Assembly: GCF_011617245.1 (NCBI RefSeq)
Contig: NZ_CP050152.1
Span: forward strand, 2,780,503 to 2,844,502
Reading direction: 5' to 3'
Length of the DNA stretch: 64,000 nucleotides
Source of the DNA: Brevibacterium atlanticum
Lineage (GTDB): Bacteria; Actinomycetota; Actinomycetes; Actinomycetales; Brevibacteriaceae
The first letter of the stretch is position 1. Each line of letters begins with the position of its first letter. Below are positions 1 through 7,790 of this stretch, one piece after another. The notes beneath the pieces were generated by a model that did not search any database, was not told where the DNA came from, and worked only from the letters and a program-made list of their open reading frames with translations. Position numbers and translations under genes: made by a program.

Positions 1-2
1 TG

Positions 3-1322
3 GGCACCTCGATGGGTACGACGCTCTTCCACTGGACCCTCTACCCGTGGGCGATGTACGCCATCGTCGGACTCGGCGTCGCCTACGGTTCGTTCCGCCT
101 CGGGCGTTCGCAGCTGTTCTCCTCGATGTTCACCCCGCTGTTCGGCGAGCGTGCGGTCAACGGCATCGGCGGCAAGGTCATCAACATCCTCGCGATCCTC
201 GCCACCCTGTTCGGCTCGGCCTGCTCGCTGGGTCTCGGCGCCATCCAGATCGGCGGCGGCATCGAGTCCGCAGGCATCATGTCCGAGGTCAGCTCCCCTG
301 TCCTGGTCATCATCATCGCCATCCTCACCGCCGCTTTCGTGGCCTCGGCGGTCTCGGGTGTGGAGAAGGGCATCCAGTGGCTGTCGAACATCAACATGGT
401 GCTCGCGGTCATCGTCGCTCTCATCGTCTTCATCGGCGGACCGACGCTGTTCATCCTCAACGTCATCCCCTCCTCGGTGGGTTCGTTCATCCAGGATCTG
501 CCGCAGCTGGCCTCGCGCACCGCGGCCAACGGTGAAGGCGTGAACGAATGGCTGTCGTCATGGACGGTCTTCTACTGGGCATGGTGGGTGTCATGGTCGC
601 CCTTCGTCGGCCTCTTCATCGCGCGCATCTCGCGCGGTCGCACCGTGCGTCAGTTCGTCACCGGCGTGCTCATCGTGCCCTCCGTCGTCTCGACCATCTG
701 GTTCGCGATCTTCGGTGGCGGTGCGATCGGCATCCAGGAGCGCGCGGAACGCGGCGAGGGCACGGTCAAAGCGCTGGCGAACATCGTCGACGGCGAGCCG
801 GACATCAACATGGACACGATCCTGTTCGATCTGCTCGGCGCCCTGCCGCTGCCGAACCTCATCGCGATCATCCTCATGGTCGTCACGGTCATCCTCATCG
901 CGATCTTCTTCGTCACCGGTGCGGACTCGGCCTCGATCGTCATGGGCACCCTGTCGGCCAACGGCATGCAGGAACCGGGCAAGGGCCTCGTCATCTTCTG
1001 GGGCACCGCGACCGGTGCCGTGGCTGCGGTGATGCTCTTGGCGGGCGGTTCCGATCCCGCCGAGGCACTCGATGGTCTGAAGAACATCACGATCGTCTCC
1101 GCGCTGCCCTTCGTCATCGTCATGCTGCTGTTGTGCGTGGCGGTGTGGAAGGACCTGTCGAGAGATCCGCTCATCATCCAGGAGCAGCTGGCCGCGCACG
1201 TGCTCGAGACCTCGGTGGCCACCGCGGTCGACGAGTACGACGGTGAGATCTTCGGCCTCGAGACCTCGGAACTCCAGATCGAAGACGAGGACATGGAGGC
1301 GGACACCACAACCCAAAAGTGA
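3..1322 (+). CDS. BCCT-family osmolyte (betaine/choline/carnitine) transporter, 5' end cut off
   Basis: This is a secondary carrier of the betaine-choline-carnitine family, which takes up compatible solutes with sodium or protons at the cytoplasmic membrane. The reading frame is open to the window edge, so about 100-130 N-terminal residues are missing. Counting from the internal ATG at 12, the family hallmark FYWAWWVSWSPFVG lies at residues 187-200 and is followed by the ISRGRT sequence. An HW..YPWA.YA stretch typical of the helix before it opens the visible part. Several hydrophobic helices follow. The C-terminus is a hydrophilic acidic tail (DEYDG..., EDEDMEAD) of the sort that senses osmotic state in some family members. 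Which substrate it carries cannot be read from the sequence. A 52-bp palindrome starts 11 bases after the stop codon. Confidence 0.93.
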   Translation, partial: GTSMGTTLFHWTLYPWAMYAIVGLGVAYGSFRLGRSQLFSSMFTPLFGERAVNGIGGKVINILAILATLFGSACSLGLGAIQIGGGIESAGIMSEVSSPVLVIIIAILTAAFVASAVSGVEKGIQWLSNINMVLAVIVALIVFIGGPTLFILNVIPSSVGSFIQDLPQLASRTAANGEGVNEWLSSWTVFYWAWWVSWSPFVGLFIARISRGRTVRQFVTGVLIVPSVVSTIWFAIFGGGAIGIQERAERGEGTVKALANIVDGEPDINMDTILFDLLGALPLPNLIAIILMVVTVILIAIFFVTGADSASIVMGTLSANGMQEPGKGLVIFWGTATGAVAAVMLLAGGSDPAEALDGLKNITIVSALPFVIVMLLLCVAVWKDLSRDPLIIQEQLAAHVLETSVATAVDEYDGEIFGLETSELQIEDEDMEADTTTQK

Positions 1323-1323
1323 C

Positions 1324-1385
1324 CCCTCTTACTACCTGACGGCGGCCCAGCAACCTCGCGCGAGGTTGCTGGGCCGCCGTCAGGT
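1324..1385. repeat. Hairpin repeat element, copy 1 (perfect 52-bp palindrome plus flank)
   Basis: Bases 1334-1385 form a perfect 26+26 bp palindrome centred between 1359 and 1360, followed by TGTTTTG. The 10 bases to its left (CCCTCTTACT, 1324-1333) also belong to the repeated unit, because the same 62 bp recur in inverted orientation at 3138-3199. It lies directly behind the BCCT stop codon, so a terminator role is likely, although the T run is short. Confidence 0.9.
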
Positions 1386-1410
1386 GTTTTGAGCGAAAGG
1401 ATCTGCTCGG

Positions 1411-1899
1411 ATGCGCACGATCATCAGACGCCACATCAGACGCCAGGGAAAGGTCTCGATCGCCGTCGGCTGTATGCTCGTCGTCATGGCAGCTCTGGCG
1501 GTCATCGTGGCGATCGTCCTGGCGTTTGTCATCGATACCCGATTCCTCCTCGTCCTCTTCGGTTCTCTCATCCTGCTCACCGGTGCGGGTGTGAACTTTT
1601 GGATGGGCTCTCGGGCACGATTGGAGATCGCTCCGGAGAGGTTCATCTGGTGCGGCTTCGTCGGTCGTGCGCATCGCATCGCATGGAGAGACCTCGACCG
1701 GATTCTCCTCCCGGCTCCCGGTTCTCGTCCGCGACTGGTGGCGGCCGCACGTCTGCGGGACGGTTCCGTCGTGGAGATCAATGCCCTCTGGGTCTCCCCG
1801 ACCAACCCCGCAAATCTGTTCAGCGCACCTGATCTGTCACACGAGCGCAGAGTCCTCATCGATGGTCATCGGGCGTTTCTCGACGGCCTGTCCAGATAG
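1411..1899 (+). CDS. Small membrane protein with a PH-like cytoplasmic domain
   Basis: This 162-residue protein has a basic N-terminus, two adjacent hydrophobic segments at about residues 15-40 and 44-65, and then a soluble part. The soluble part (LEIAPERFIWCGFVGRAHRI followed by WRDLDRILL) resembles bacterial PH-like domains found in small actinobacterial membrane proteins, and it probably faces the cytoplasm. The ATG at 1411 is preceded by a GAAAGGA ribosome-binding site. It lies alone between the first hairpin repeat and the CorA-like gene. The function is unknown, and the family assignment rests on the two-helix plus PH-like pattern only. Confidence 0.6.
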   Translation: MRTIIRRHIRRQGKVSIAVGCMLVVMAALAVIVAIVLAFVIDTRFLLVLFGSLILLTGAGVNFWMGSRARLEIAPERFIWCGFVGRAHRIAWRDLDRILLPAPGSRPRLVAAARLRDGSVVEINALWVSPTNPANLFSAPDLSHERRVLIDGHRAFLDGLSR

Positions 1900-2075
1900 G
1901 CCGGGATCAGTGAGCTTCCGCGGATCGGCACGAATTCCGAGATGCGGCTCAGCCCCGCGTTTCGGCGAAAAGCAGCTCCCCACGGCGCGATGCGTGAGCC
2001 CCTCCGCACCGGTACTGTAGATGTGCGTGACCGACTGTGGGCCGCTGAACCACAGAGACAGGAAGGGCACCACAT

Positions 2076-2945
2076 ATGCATATCGCCGATGACATCGCCG
2101 CTGTCCGCGAGCACAAGGAGAGCAGGCTCTGCGTCCTCGCCGGCAACACGGACGAGGAACTTGCGTCCGAGGCCTCAGCAGTTCTCGACCTGACTCTGCC
2201 GACACACCACCACACTCCACGTCGGCCGCTGGTCAGTGTCATCGCCGATCAGATCAGTCTGGCGCTGCTCGTCCTCGATAGTGAGCGGACGCAGCACACA
2301 CTGCACATTCATACCAGCGAGCGAGGACTGCTCGTCATCGGCGACGACAGGGCGTTGCAGGAGATCTCGCGCCACCTGTCGGTCGACTCAGACGAGGACG
2401 CCTGGTCGGTACTCGTCGGACTCATCCTCATCGTTGCGCGTCGCTGCGAAGAAGCACTTGATGAGATCGACGACGAATGTCAGGAACTGGAGTCACAGGC
2501 AGTCGGATATGCGTCATCGCCCCGGCGTCGGTCTATGGGACGCCTGCGCGCCGAACTGTTCCGGATCGGTGAGACGCAGGCTGCGCAGAGGAATCTGCTC
2601 TCGGCGGACGAAGAGCTCGCGCAGAGCCTCGGCGAAGATCAGCAGCGCCTCATCGCCCGGGCCGCGGCGGCTTTCGGCGCGAACCATTCGATGACCACCC
2701 GCCTGTACGCGATGCTCGGCGACGTCCTCAACGAACAGGACAGTGTCGTCTCCGAGCGGCTGACTCTCGTGGCGACGATCTTCCTGCCACTGACTCTGGC
2801 GACCGGGTTCTTCGGCATGAACTTCCAATGGATGCTCGATCGCCTCGGGTCCCTGCCGGCGTTCATCGTCTTCGGCCTCGTCCTTCCCGGCCTGCTGACC
2901 GTGGCGACGCTGTTCTTCATCCGCCGCCTGACGCGCACGTCCTGA
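2076..2945 (+). CDS. CorA-family divalent metal ion transporter
   Basis: This 289-residue protein has a long soluble, helix-rich N-terminal part with acidic stretches and two C-terminal transmembrane helices. The CorA signature GMN is present in GFFGMNF at about residue 247, at the end of the first helix. The usual MPEL loop after it is replaced by a different sequence, so it may belong to the CorA-like/ZntB-like side of the family, and the metal (magnesium, cobalt, nickel or zinc) is undetermined. CorA forms pentameric channels in the inner membrane. The start at 2076 has a strong AGGAAGGG ribosome-binding site. A -10-like TACTGT (2013-2018) lies upstream, and a short stem (2035-2055) sits in the leader. 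Confidence 0.82.
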   Translation: MHIADDIAAVREHKESRLCVLAGNTDEELASEASAVLDLTLPTHHHTPRRPLVSVIADQISLALLVLDSERTQHTLHIHTSERGLLVIGDDRALQEISRHLSVDSDEDAWSVLVGLILIVARRCEEALDEIDDECQELESQAVGYASSPRRRSMGRLRAELFRIGETQAAQRNLLSADEELAQSLGEDQQRLIARAAAAFGANHSMTTRLYAMLGDVLNEQDSVVSERLTLVATIFLPLTLATGFFGMNFQWMLDRLGSLPAFIVFGLVLPGLLTVATLFFIRRLTRTS

Positions 2946-3137
2946 GGAAAGTGCCTGAGTCTGCGCAGCAGGCGCTATCCGCAGCGTGCCTGATCGCTGC
3001 ATCTCTCACAGAAAGCGGCACCTCGCACCAAAAGCAGCTCTTCAGACCGTCGCACCGGAGCGAGACGTTGCGACCGGTGACAGATCGGCCTCATCACCGG
3101 GTATGGGTCTGAGACGTGAGCAGCACTCCAAATTGCA
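2946..3137. other. Intergenic stretch without a recognised gene
   Basis: This stretch lies between the CorA-like gene and the second hairpin repeat. I see no coding frame with a convincing start and no strong hairpin in it. Confidence 0.5.
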
Positions 3138-3199
3138 ACCTGACGGCGGCCCAGCAACCTCGCGCGAGGTTGCTGGGCCGCCTTCAGGTAGTAAGAGGG
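3138..3199. repeat. Hairpin repeat element, copy 2 (inverted relative to copy 1)
   Basis: Bases 3138-3189 repeat the 52-bp palindrome of 1334-1385 with a single change (G to T in the right arm). The flank at 3190-3199 is the reverse complement of 1324-1333. This copy sits just behind the stop of the minus-strand phosphatase gene, so each copy follows a gene end. The two copies point in opposite directions and enclose about 1.75 kb. Confidence 0.9.
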
Positions 3200-3217
3200 A
3201 AGAGGGGTGTGTCGGTT

Positions 3218-5020
3218 TTAGGCGTCGGTGTCGGCGCCGAGGCGACGTCGGCGAGCCACGACCAGCACGGAGGCTCCTCCGACGATGAGTACTGCTCCGA
3301 TCCCGATCGGCAGTCCCATATCGGCACCGGTGCGCGGCAGGGCACCCGTGTCACCGCCGCTGCCAGAATCGCCGCTGCCGCCGTCGGCCGTTTCGTCCGA
3401 GCCTGCGCCGTCCGAGTCCACGCTGCCGGTATCATCGGTGCCGCTGTCGTTGCCGCCGGGAGCAGGCGACTCGGTGGCAGGAGGCGTCGACGGAGTCTCA
3501 CTCGGTGTCGGCGAGTTCGTCGGTGTCGGTTGCGGGTCCTCGGTGACGACCGAGGCTTCCGGCTGGCCCGGTTCGACCTTCGTGACCTTTCCGTCTCCGT
3601 CGAGCGTGACCTTCGCGCTCAGGGCAGCGGGCAGGTCGATGCGTGCCCATCCGTCCGAGCTCGAGTCGAGCGGGTAGCCGGCGTCGATCTCGGTCGCGGC
3701 GAGAACCGCGGACCGCTGTGTCGCGTTGAGTGACGGGAACGCTGTGATCAGCAGGTTCGCGGCGTTGTCGGGAACTCTCGGCGCGTCGCCGGCCTGTGAG
3801 GAGGTGCCCGTGTACTCAGAGACCTTGTCGAAGCCGTAGGTCATCCGCTGCTGGTAGACCTTGAGCGCACTGGCTCTGTCCGTCACCGGTTCGGTTGCGA
3901 CAGCGTCGGTGAACTCGTTGGTGTAGCCGCCGGTGTCATTGGCCTTCGTATCGTCGATGCATTTCGCCAGGCTGTCTCCATGGCCATCGGCCTCGCAGCG
4001 CTTCGTGAGGTACTCCACGAGCTGCTTGCGCGCCGGGAGAAGGGTGTCCTTCGTGTAGTCGTCGTTCAGCGTCGTCGCAGTGTGCGCATGGCCGAGGATA
4101 CGACCACCGACGACATCCAGAGGGTAGTGCACGCCGAGTGCGACGCGATTGTTTCCGGCCTCGGAACCACGGGTGACGATCTCGGGTCCGAGTTCGGGCA
4201 GCAGTTCGGCCAAGAGCAGGGTCTCTTCGTAGGCGAAGGTCGTGTGTCCGGACGGGAACGCCTGCGAGGGGCCCTCCTCCAACTCATCGTATTCGGCCGT
4301 GTGCGTCTTGCCGTCCTCGTCGGTCCAATCAGGGATTCGCGCGGTATCCAGATTGCTCTTCAGCCCCTTGAGATCGTTCGGGGTGTCGGTGTCGGCGAAG
4401 CTGCGGTCGGCGAGGAAGGGTCGTGGGAAGTTGAAGTAGGGTTTCGCAGCTCCGGTCGACGAATTCTTGAGGATCGCGTCGAAGGCCCGCGTCGACTTCG
4501 ACAGCGATCCATCGTCGATGCCCTCATCGAAGTAGTCGGCGAGTACCGGACCGAGAGCGTCGGGAAGAGTCTCCTTCCAGTCGTAGTCGGCGTCGACGAG
4601 CGCTCGGTGCGCTTGGGTTTCGTCGGCTGCGGCCGCGCGGTTGAGCTTCTGGTAGGTCTCATCGTTGGCGGCGAGGATCTTCGCACCTTCGTCGGTGACG
4701 TCGCCGCGGAAGCCTGTCGATTCCTTTGTCGCCGCCGAACTGTCGTCGAAGGTCCGCGGCGTCCAGAAATCGTCGTATTCGCTCATGAGTCGGACGTTCT
4801 CGTCCTTTTCGATCGCAGACGCCTCGGAGCTCGGGGTCACAGCCTGCTTCGAGCCGTCGCTGTCGGTCGGTCCCGCACTGCGCGAGGGCGAGGGACTCTC
4901 CGCCGTGGACGAGCCGGCTGTGCCCAGCCCGGCAGCGCTGACTGGGAGGCCACCGGCGACGATGATTCCGGCACTGATGCCGATGGCAGCGGCGCATCGG
5001 GCCGCGTGCGCTGTGAACAT
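3218..5020 (-). CDS. Cell-wall-anchored PAP2-superfamily acid phosphatase (class A type)
   Basis: This is a secreted phosphatase of 600 residues. Residues 1-30 form a signal peptide ending VSAA. The PAP2/class A acid phosphatase motif is complete: K193-x6-R200-P201, P256-S-G-H259, and R292-x5-H298-x3-D302. The usual Ser of SRx5HxxxD is Asn291. Residues near 500-555 are a Pro/Thr/Ser/Gly/Asp-rich spacer. LPRTG at 561-565, a hydrophobic helix and a basic tail make a sortase signal, so the enzyme is probably displayed on the peptidoglycan. It would release phosphate from external phosphomonoesters. A PHO-box-like array upstream fits induction by phosphate starvation. A GAGAGGA ribosome-binding site precedes the ATG at 5020. 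Confidence 0.9.
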   Translation of the reverse strand: MFTAHAARCAAAIGISAGIIVAGGLPVSAAGLGTAGSSTAESPSPSRSAGPTDSDGSKQAVTPSSEASAIEKDENVRLMSEYDDFWTPRTFDDSSAATKESTGFRGDVTDEGAKILAANDETYQKLNRAAAADETQAHRALVDADYDWKETLPDALGPVLADYFDEGIDDGSLSKSTRAFDAILKNSSTGAAKPYFNFPRPFLADRSFADTDTPNDLKGLKSNLDTARIPDWTDEDGKTHTAEYDELEEGPSQAFPSGHTTFAYEETLLLAELLPELGPEIVTRGSEAGNNRVALGVHYPLDVVGGRILGHAHTATTLNDDYTKDTLLPARKQLVEYLTKRCEADGHGDSLAKCIDDTKANDTGGYTNEFTDAVATEPVTDRASALKVYQQRMTYGFDKVSEYTGTSSQAGDAPRVPDNAANLLITAFPSLNATQRSAVLAATEIDAGYPLDSSSDGWARIDLPAALSAKVTLDGDGKVTKVEPGQPEASVVTEDPQPTPTNSPTPSETPSTPPATESPAPGGNDSGTDDTGSVDSDGAGSDETADGGSGDSGSGGDTGALPRTGADMGLPIGIGAVLIVGGASVLVVARRRRLGADTDA

Positions 5021-5072
5021 GAGAGTCCTCTCGCAAGGTAGGTGATGTCAGCTGCGAAATTGCTGCGCTGAC

Positions 5073-5128
5073 ACGTTACGTTGCTTTGCTGAACTCTCAG
5101 ACGATGACAAGGTGAACTGCAAGAGAAC
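5073..5128 (-). promoter_or_regulatory. Candidate PhoP-binding PHO box and -10 for the phosphatase gene
   Basis: Reading the minus strand, three 7-mers begin exactly 11 bases apart: GTTCTCT (5128-5122), GTTCACC (5117-5111) and CATCGTC (5106-5100). The middle one is the exact consensus core of actinobacterial PhoP direct-repeat units. A -10-like TAACGT follows at 5078-5073. The placement ahead of a secreted phosphatase supports the call. No binding evidence is available. Confidence 0.55.
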
Positions 5129-5200
5129 AGTCGACGGTGACACCGTGGGTCGGATAAGGTGCAGGAGTCACGCCCCGACCGAACCTCGCGCGACTCGCCC

Positions 5201-6127
5201 CTACCGGTACCGCGGGGCCTTCTGACAGACGGGGCAGAAATGCGTTCCGCGGCCGCCGACGGTGATCTTGGCGATCTTCGTCCCGCAGCGCACGCATTCC
5301 TGTCCGCCACGGCCGTAGACGAGTAGTGCCCGATCGAAATAGCCGGATTCGCCGTTGACATTGACGTAGAGGCTGTCGAAGCTCGTCCCACCGACGGCCA
5401 AAGCGTCACCCATCACCGTCGCCGCGGAGTCGAGCACGGCGGCCAGCCGAGACCGTCTGGTCCGCGCCGGGACCGCCAACGGGTGCACGCCGGCCCGGAA
5501 CAGGGCCTCGTCGGCGTAGATGTTCCCGATGCCGCTGATCAGCGTCTGGTCGAGCAGCGCGGCCTTGATCGCCGTGCGTTTCTTCGCCAGCCCCGCCACG
5601 ACGATCCCCTCATCGAATGCAGGTTCCAGCGGATCGGCTGCGATATGAATCGCCGAGGCGGGGACGAGCCGACCGTACCCGTGCACAAGAGGTTGGACGC
5701 CGATATGGCCGAAGATGCGTTGGTCGACGAAGCGCAGCTCCCGCCCAGTGCCGACGGCAACCGAACCACCACCGCCGAGGTGCAGGATCGCTCGGGTGTG
5801 CCGGTGCACCGGGTCGCCCGGCTCGTGGATGCGCAGCTGGCCGCTCATCCCGAGGTGGATGAGGATGCCGAGTTCAGGTGCCGGCCCAACCGACGAGGCG
5901 ACCGCCGCGAGGCTGAGCCACATGAACTTCCCCCGCCGTTCGGCGCCCACGATGTGCGCCCCGGTCACGGCCGAAACGAACCCGGAGACGGCCGAGGAGT
6001 CGATGCGCCGCTGGGACGTCGTCCCAAGGATACGGGGGTCGACCACCTCGGCGCCGGTGATGAGCGCACCGGCCGTCCACTCGTGGACGCCGCGACGGAC
6101 GCTTTCGACCTCGGGAAGCTCAGGCAT
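5201..6127 (-). CDS. mutM: Formamidopyrimidine-DNA glycosylase (Fpg/MutM)
   Basis: This is a bifunctional base-excision repair enzyme that removes 8-oxoguanine and formamidopyrimidines and nicks the abasic site. The N-terminus MPELPEVE supplies the catalytic Pro2 and Glu3. GKFMWLSL carries the conserved Lys of the family. H2TH-domain residues (LLDQTLISGIGNIYADEALF) are present in the middle. The C-terminus ends in a CxxC...CxxC zinc finger (CVRC and CPVC). The length of 308 residues is normal, with small Ala/Val-rich loops. It is the last gene of the DUF177-rpmF-rnc-mutM minus-strand group, starting 65 bases after rnc, an order common in actinobacteria. Confidence 0.97.
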   Translation of the reverse strand: MPELPEVESVRRGVHEWTAGALITGAEVVDPRILGTTSQRRIDSSAVSGFVSAVTGAHIVGAERRGKFMWLSLAAVASSVGPAPELGILIHLGMSGQLRIHEPGDPVHRHTRAILHLGGGGSVAVGTGRELRFVDQRIFGHIGVQPLVHGYGRLVPASAIHIAADPLEPAFDEGIVVAGLAKKRTAIKAALLDQTLISGIGNIYADEALFRAGVHPLAVPARTRRSRLAAVLDSAATVMGDALAVGGTSFDSLYVNVNGESGYFDRALLVYGRGGQECVRCGTKIAKITVGGRGTHFCPVCQKAPRYR

Positions 6128-6192
6128 CGAACTCAGGCACGCAACTCAGGCATCAGCAACAACCCAGCAGACTCAACGGGCGCAAAGACCGC

Positions 6193-6897
6193 TCAGCGCC
6201 GGTAGTCCGGGTAGATGGTGCGGATGGCCTTGACGGCGACCTCGGCGGCGGCGGCTTCTGCGGCCTTCTTCGAGGATCCGTCGCCCGCGCCCCAGCTGTT
6301 CTCGCCGAGCATCGCGGTGGCGGTGAAGACCATTGCGTGGTCTGGGCCGGACGACGTGATCTCGTAGTTCACGGCTCCCAAGTTCAGGTCGGCGGCAGCC
6401 TCCTGCAGGGTCGTCTTGTAGTCCATCCCGGCGCCGAGGTTGACCGCATCGTCGAGCATGCCGTCGATGAGGCGGTGGACGAACGCGAAAGCGACTTCGC
6501 GTCCGCGGGAGACGAAGGTGGCGCCGATGAGGGCCTCGACGGTGTCGGCGAGGATCGAGTCCTTGTTCCGACCTCCGGTCAGCTCCTCCCCCTTGCCCAA
6601 AAGGATGTGCTCGCCGATGCCGTGCTTGCGCGCGATCGACGCCAGGGCACGGGTGTTGACCACGGCCGAGCGCATCTTCGCCAGCTGCCCCTCGGGCAGA
6701 TCCGGGTTGTCGTAGAACAGCGACTCGGTGGCCACGAGGCCGAGCACGGAGTCGCCGAGGAATTCGAGGCGCTCGTTGGTGGGGATCCCACCGGCCTCGA
6801 ACGCGAAGGAGCGATGTGTGAGCGCGAGACGAAAAGTCTCGGGATCGATGTCGATCCCGAGACTCTTCTTCAGTGCTGCTGTGGTGTCTGTGTCCAC
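6193..6897 (-). CDS. rnc: Ribonuclease III
   Basis: This is a double-strand-specific endoribonuclease that processes rRNA precursors and structured mRNAs. The RNase III signature NERLEFLGDSVL and the second acidic motif DTVEALIGA are present, followed by a C-terminal dsRNA-binding domain with a KKAAEAAAAEVA helix. I place the start at GTG 6897, giving 234 residues, which matches the family. The reading frame continues upstream only across rpmF, where the sequence looks like an out-of-frame shadow. The start lies 4 bases after the rpmF stop, so translation is probably coupled. Confidence 0.95.
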   Translation of the reverse strand: MDTDTTAALKKSLGIDIDPETFRLALTHRSFAFEAGGIPTNERLEFLGDSVLGLVATESLFYDNPDLPEGQLAKMRSAVVNTRALASIARKHGIGEHILLGKGEELTGGRNKDSILADTVEALIGATFVSRGREVAFAFVHRLIDGMLDDAVNLGAGMDYKTTLQEAAADLNLGAVNYEITSSGPDHAMVFTATAMLGENSWGAGDGSSKKAAEAAAAEVAVKAIRTIYPDYRR

Positions 6898-6901
6898 AGT
6901 G

Positions 6902-7105
6902 TCAGACGTCAGCGACCTTGCGGCCCTTGTACTCGAGGTACAGCGGGGTGCCGGCTGCGTCTTCGACGACCTTGGCCTGGTGAGGGCGCGAGTACACAAC
7001 GCGACCGTTCTCCACAGTCTTGACCAGGTTCGGAGCCTTGGCCTTCCACTGCGAACGACGGTGGCGGGTGTTGCTGCGCGACAATTTACGCTTCGGAACA
7101 GCCAC
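6902..7105 (-). CDS. rpmF: 50S ribosomal protein L32, cysteine-free form
   Basis: This 67-residue ribosomal protein begins [20 protein letters not shown], the L32 hallmark. The C-terminal half contains no cysteine, whereas many L32 proteins bind zinc through four cysteines. It is therefore the zinc-independent type, which some bacteria keep as the sole copy and others as a second copy induced by zinc limitation. It sits directly between DUF177 (2-base gap) and rnc. The conserved DUF177-rpmF pairing supports the identity. Confidence 0.96.
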   Translation of the reverse strand: MAVPKRKLSRSNTRHRRSQWKAKAPNLVKTVENGRVVYSRPHQAKVVEDAAGTPLYLEYKGRKVADV

Positions 7106-7107
7106 GT

Positions 7108-7626
7108 CTAGCTCTCTTTCTTCTCATCCAACAGATTCTTCAATGATGCGAACGGCGATTCGGATTCGTCATCGTCCACCTCGAGGTCCTCCCCCAGGGT
7201 GTAGCTGAACTCCTCGCTCTCATCCCGTGAGGGATTGAACGGCAGAGCCATCACGATGGCGTCTCTGATCGCGGGCTCGAGGTCGAGCTGATCCCGGTCG
7301 ATGACGTAGGAGTCCTCGTCGCCTTCGGCCTGCTCATAGACGTACATCTCCTGGATGTCGACATCTATCGGCAGCTCGATGGGCTCGAGTGTCCTCGCGT
7401 CTTCGCCGCGGGCCGTCGCCGAGACTGTGCCCGACACGTAGATCCCCTCCGACACGCTCTCGAACATCAGCTCGAGCGTCAGTGGTGAACCTTCCGCAAC
7501 CCCGATCACTTCGATCTTGAGATCCGCTGGAGCCGACAAGGTGGTGTTCACCCGTTCCCACTCACCCGGATGACCGAGCAGTCCCATGGATCTGAGATCA
7601 TAGACGAATTCAGATCTGTTCTTCAT
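7108..7626 (-). CDS. DUF177 (YceD-family) protein
   Basis: This 172-residue acidic protein of the YceD/DUF177 family is typically encoded just before rpmF and linked to 23S rRNA or large-subunit maturation. I choose the ATG at 7626 ([11 protein letters not shown]) because AGGAGG precedes it at normal spacing. An upstream in-frame ATG would add 15 residues without support. The family's usual C-terminal cysteines are absent, and the tail is instead rich in Asp, Glu and Ser. The partner L32 also lacks cysteines, which hints that the two changed together. Confidence 0.85.
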   Translation of the reverse strand: MKNRSEFVYDLRSMGLLGHPGEWERVNTTLSAPADLKIEVIGVAEGSPLTLELMFESVSEGIYVSGTVSATARGEDARTLEPIELPIDVDIQEMYVYEQAEGDEDSYVIDRDQLDLEPAIRDAIVMALPFNPSRDESEEFSYTLGEDLEVDDDESESPFASLKNLLDEKKES

Positions 7627-7683
7627 GCCCCGTCCTCCTGGTGCGTTTGAGGATGTCGCTCCTGCGTTCACACGCGACTCACC

Positions 7684-7713
7684 ATTCTAATCATCATCGC
7701 CTGCCATTACCAA
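7684..7713 (-). promoter_or_regulatory. Candidate promoter of the DUF177-rpmF-rnc-mutM group
   Basis: On the minus strand TTGGTA (7713-7708) and TAGAAT (7689-7684) are separated by 18 bases. They lie about 60 bases before the ATG at 7626, in the only gap upstream of this gene group. Confidence 0.45.
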
Positions 7714-7790
7714 TCAGGTTCGCCGAGGCGGCCGAGTGTTCCTGCTCACCTTCGCCGTCCCGGATGCGCGCGGGACCGATCCCCGCGCGC

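Noticed and set aside
1334..1385. The palindrome as an attachment site or IS end
   Set aside because: No transposase or integrase lies nearby and no target duplication is visible. A hairpin repeat or terminator fits better.
2035..2055. A magnesium riboswitch ahead of the CorA-like gene
   Set aside because: Only a 6-bp stem is present, with none of the conserved cores of known riboswitches.
2828..3112. A plus-strand frame running out of the CorA-like gene
   Set aside because: It overlaps the CorA-like gene in another frame and has shadow-like composition.
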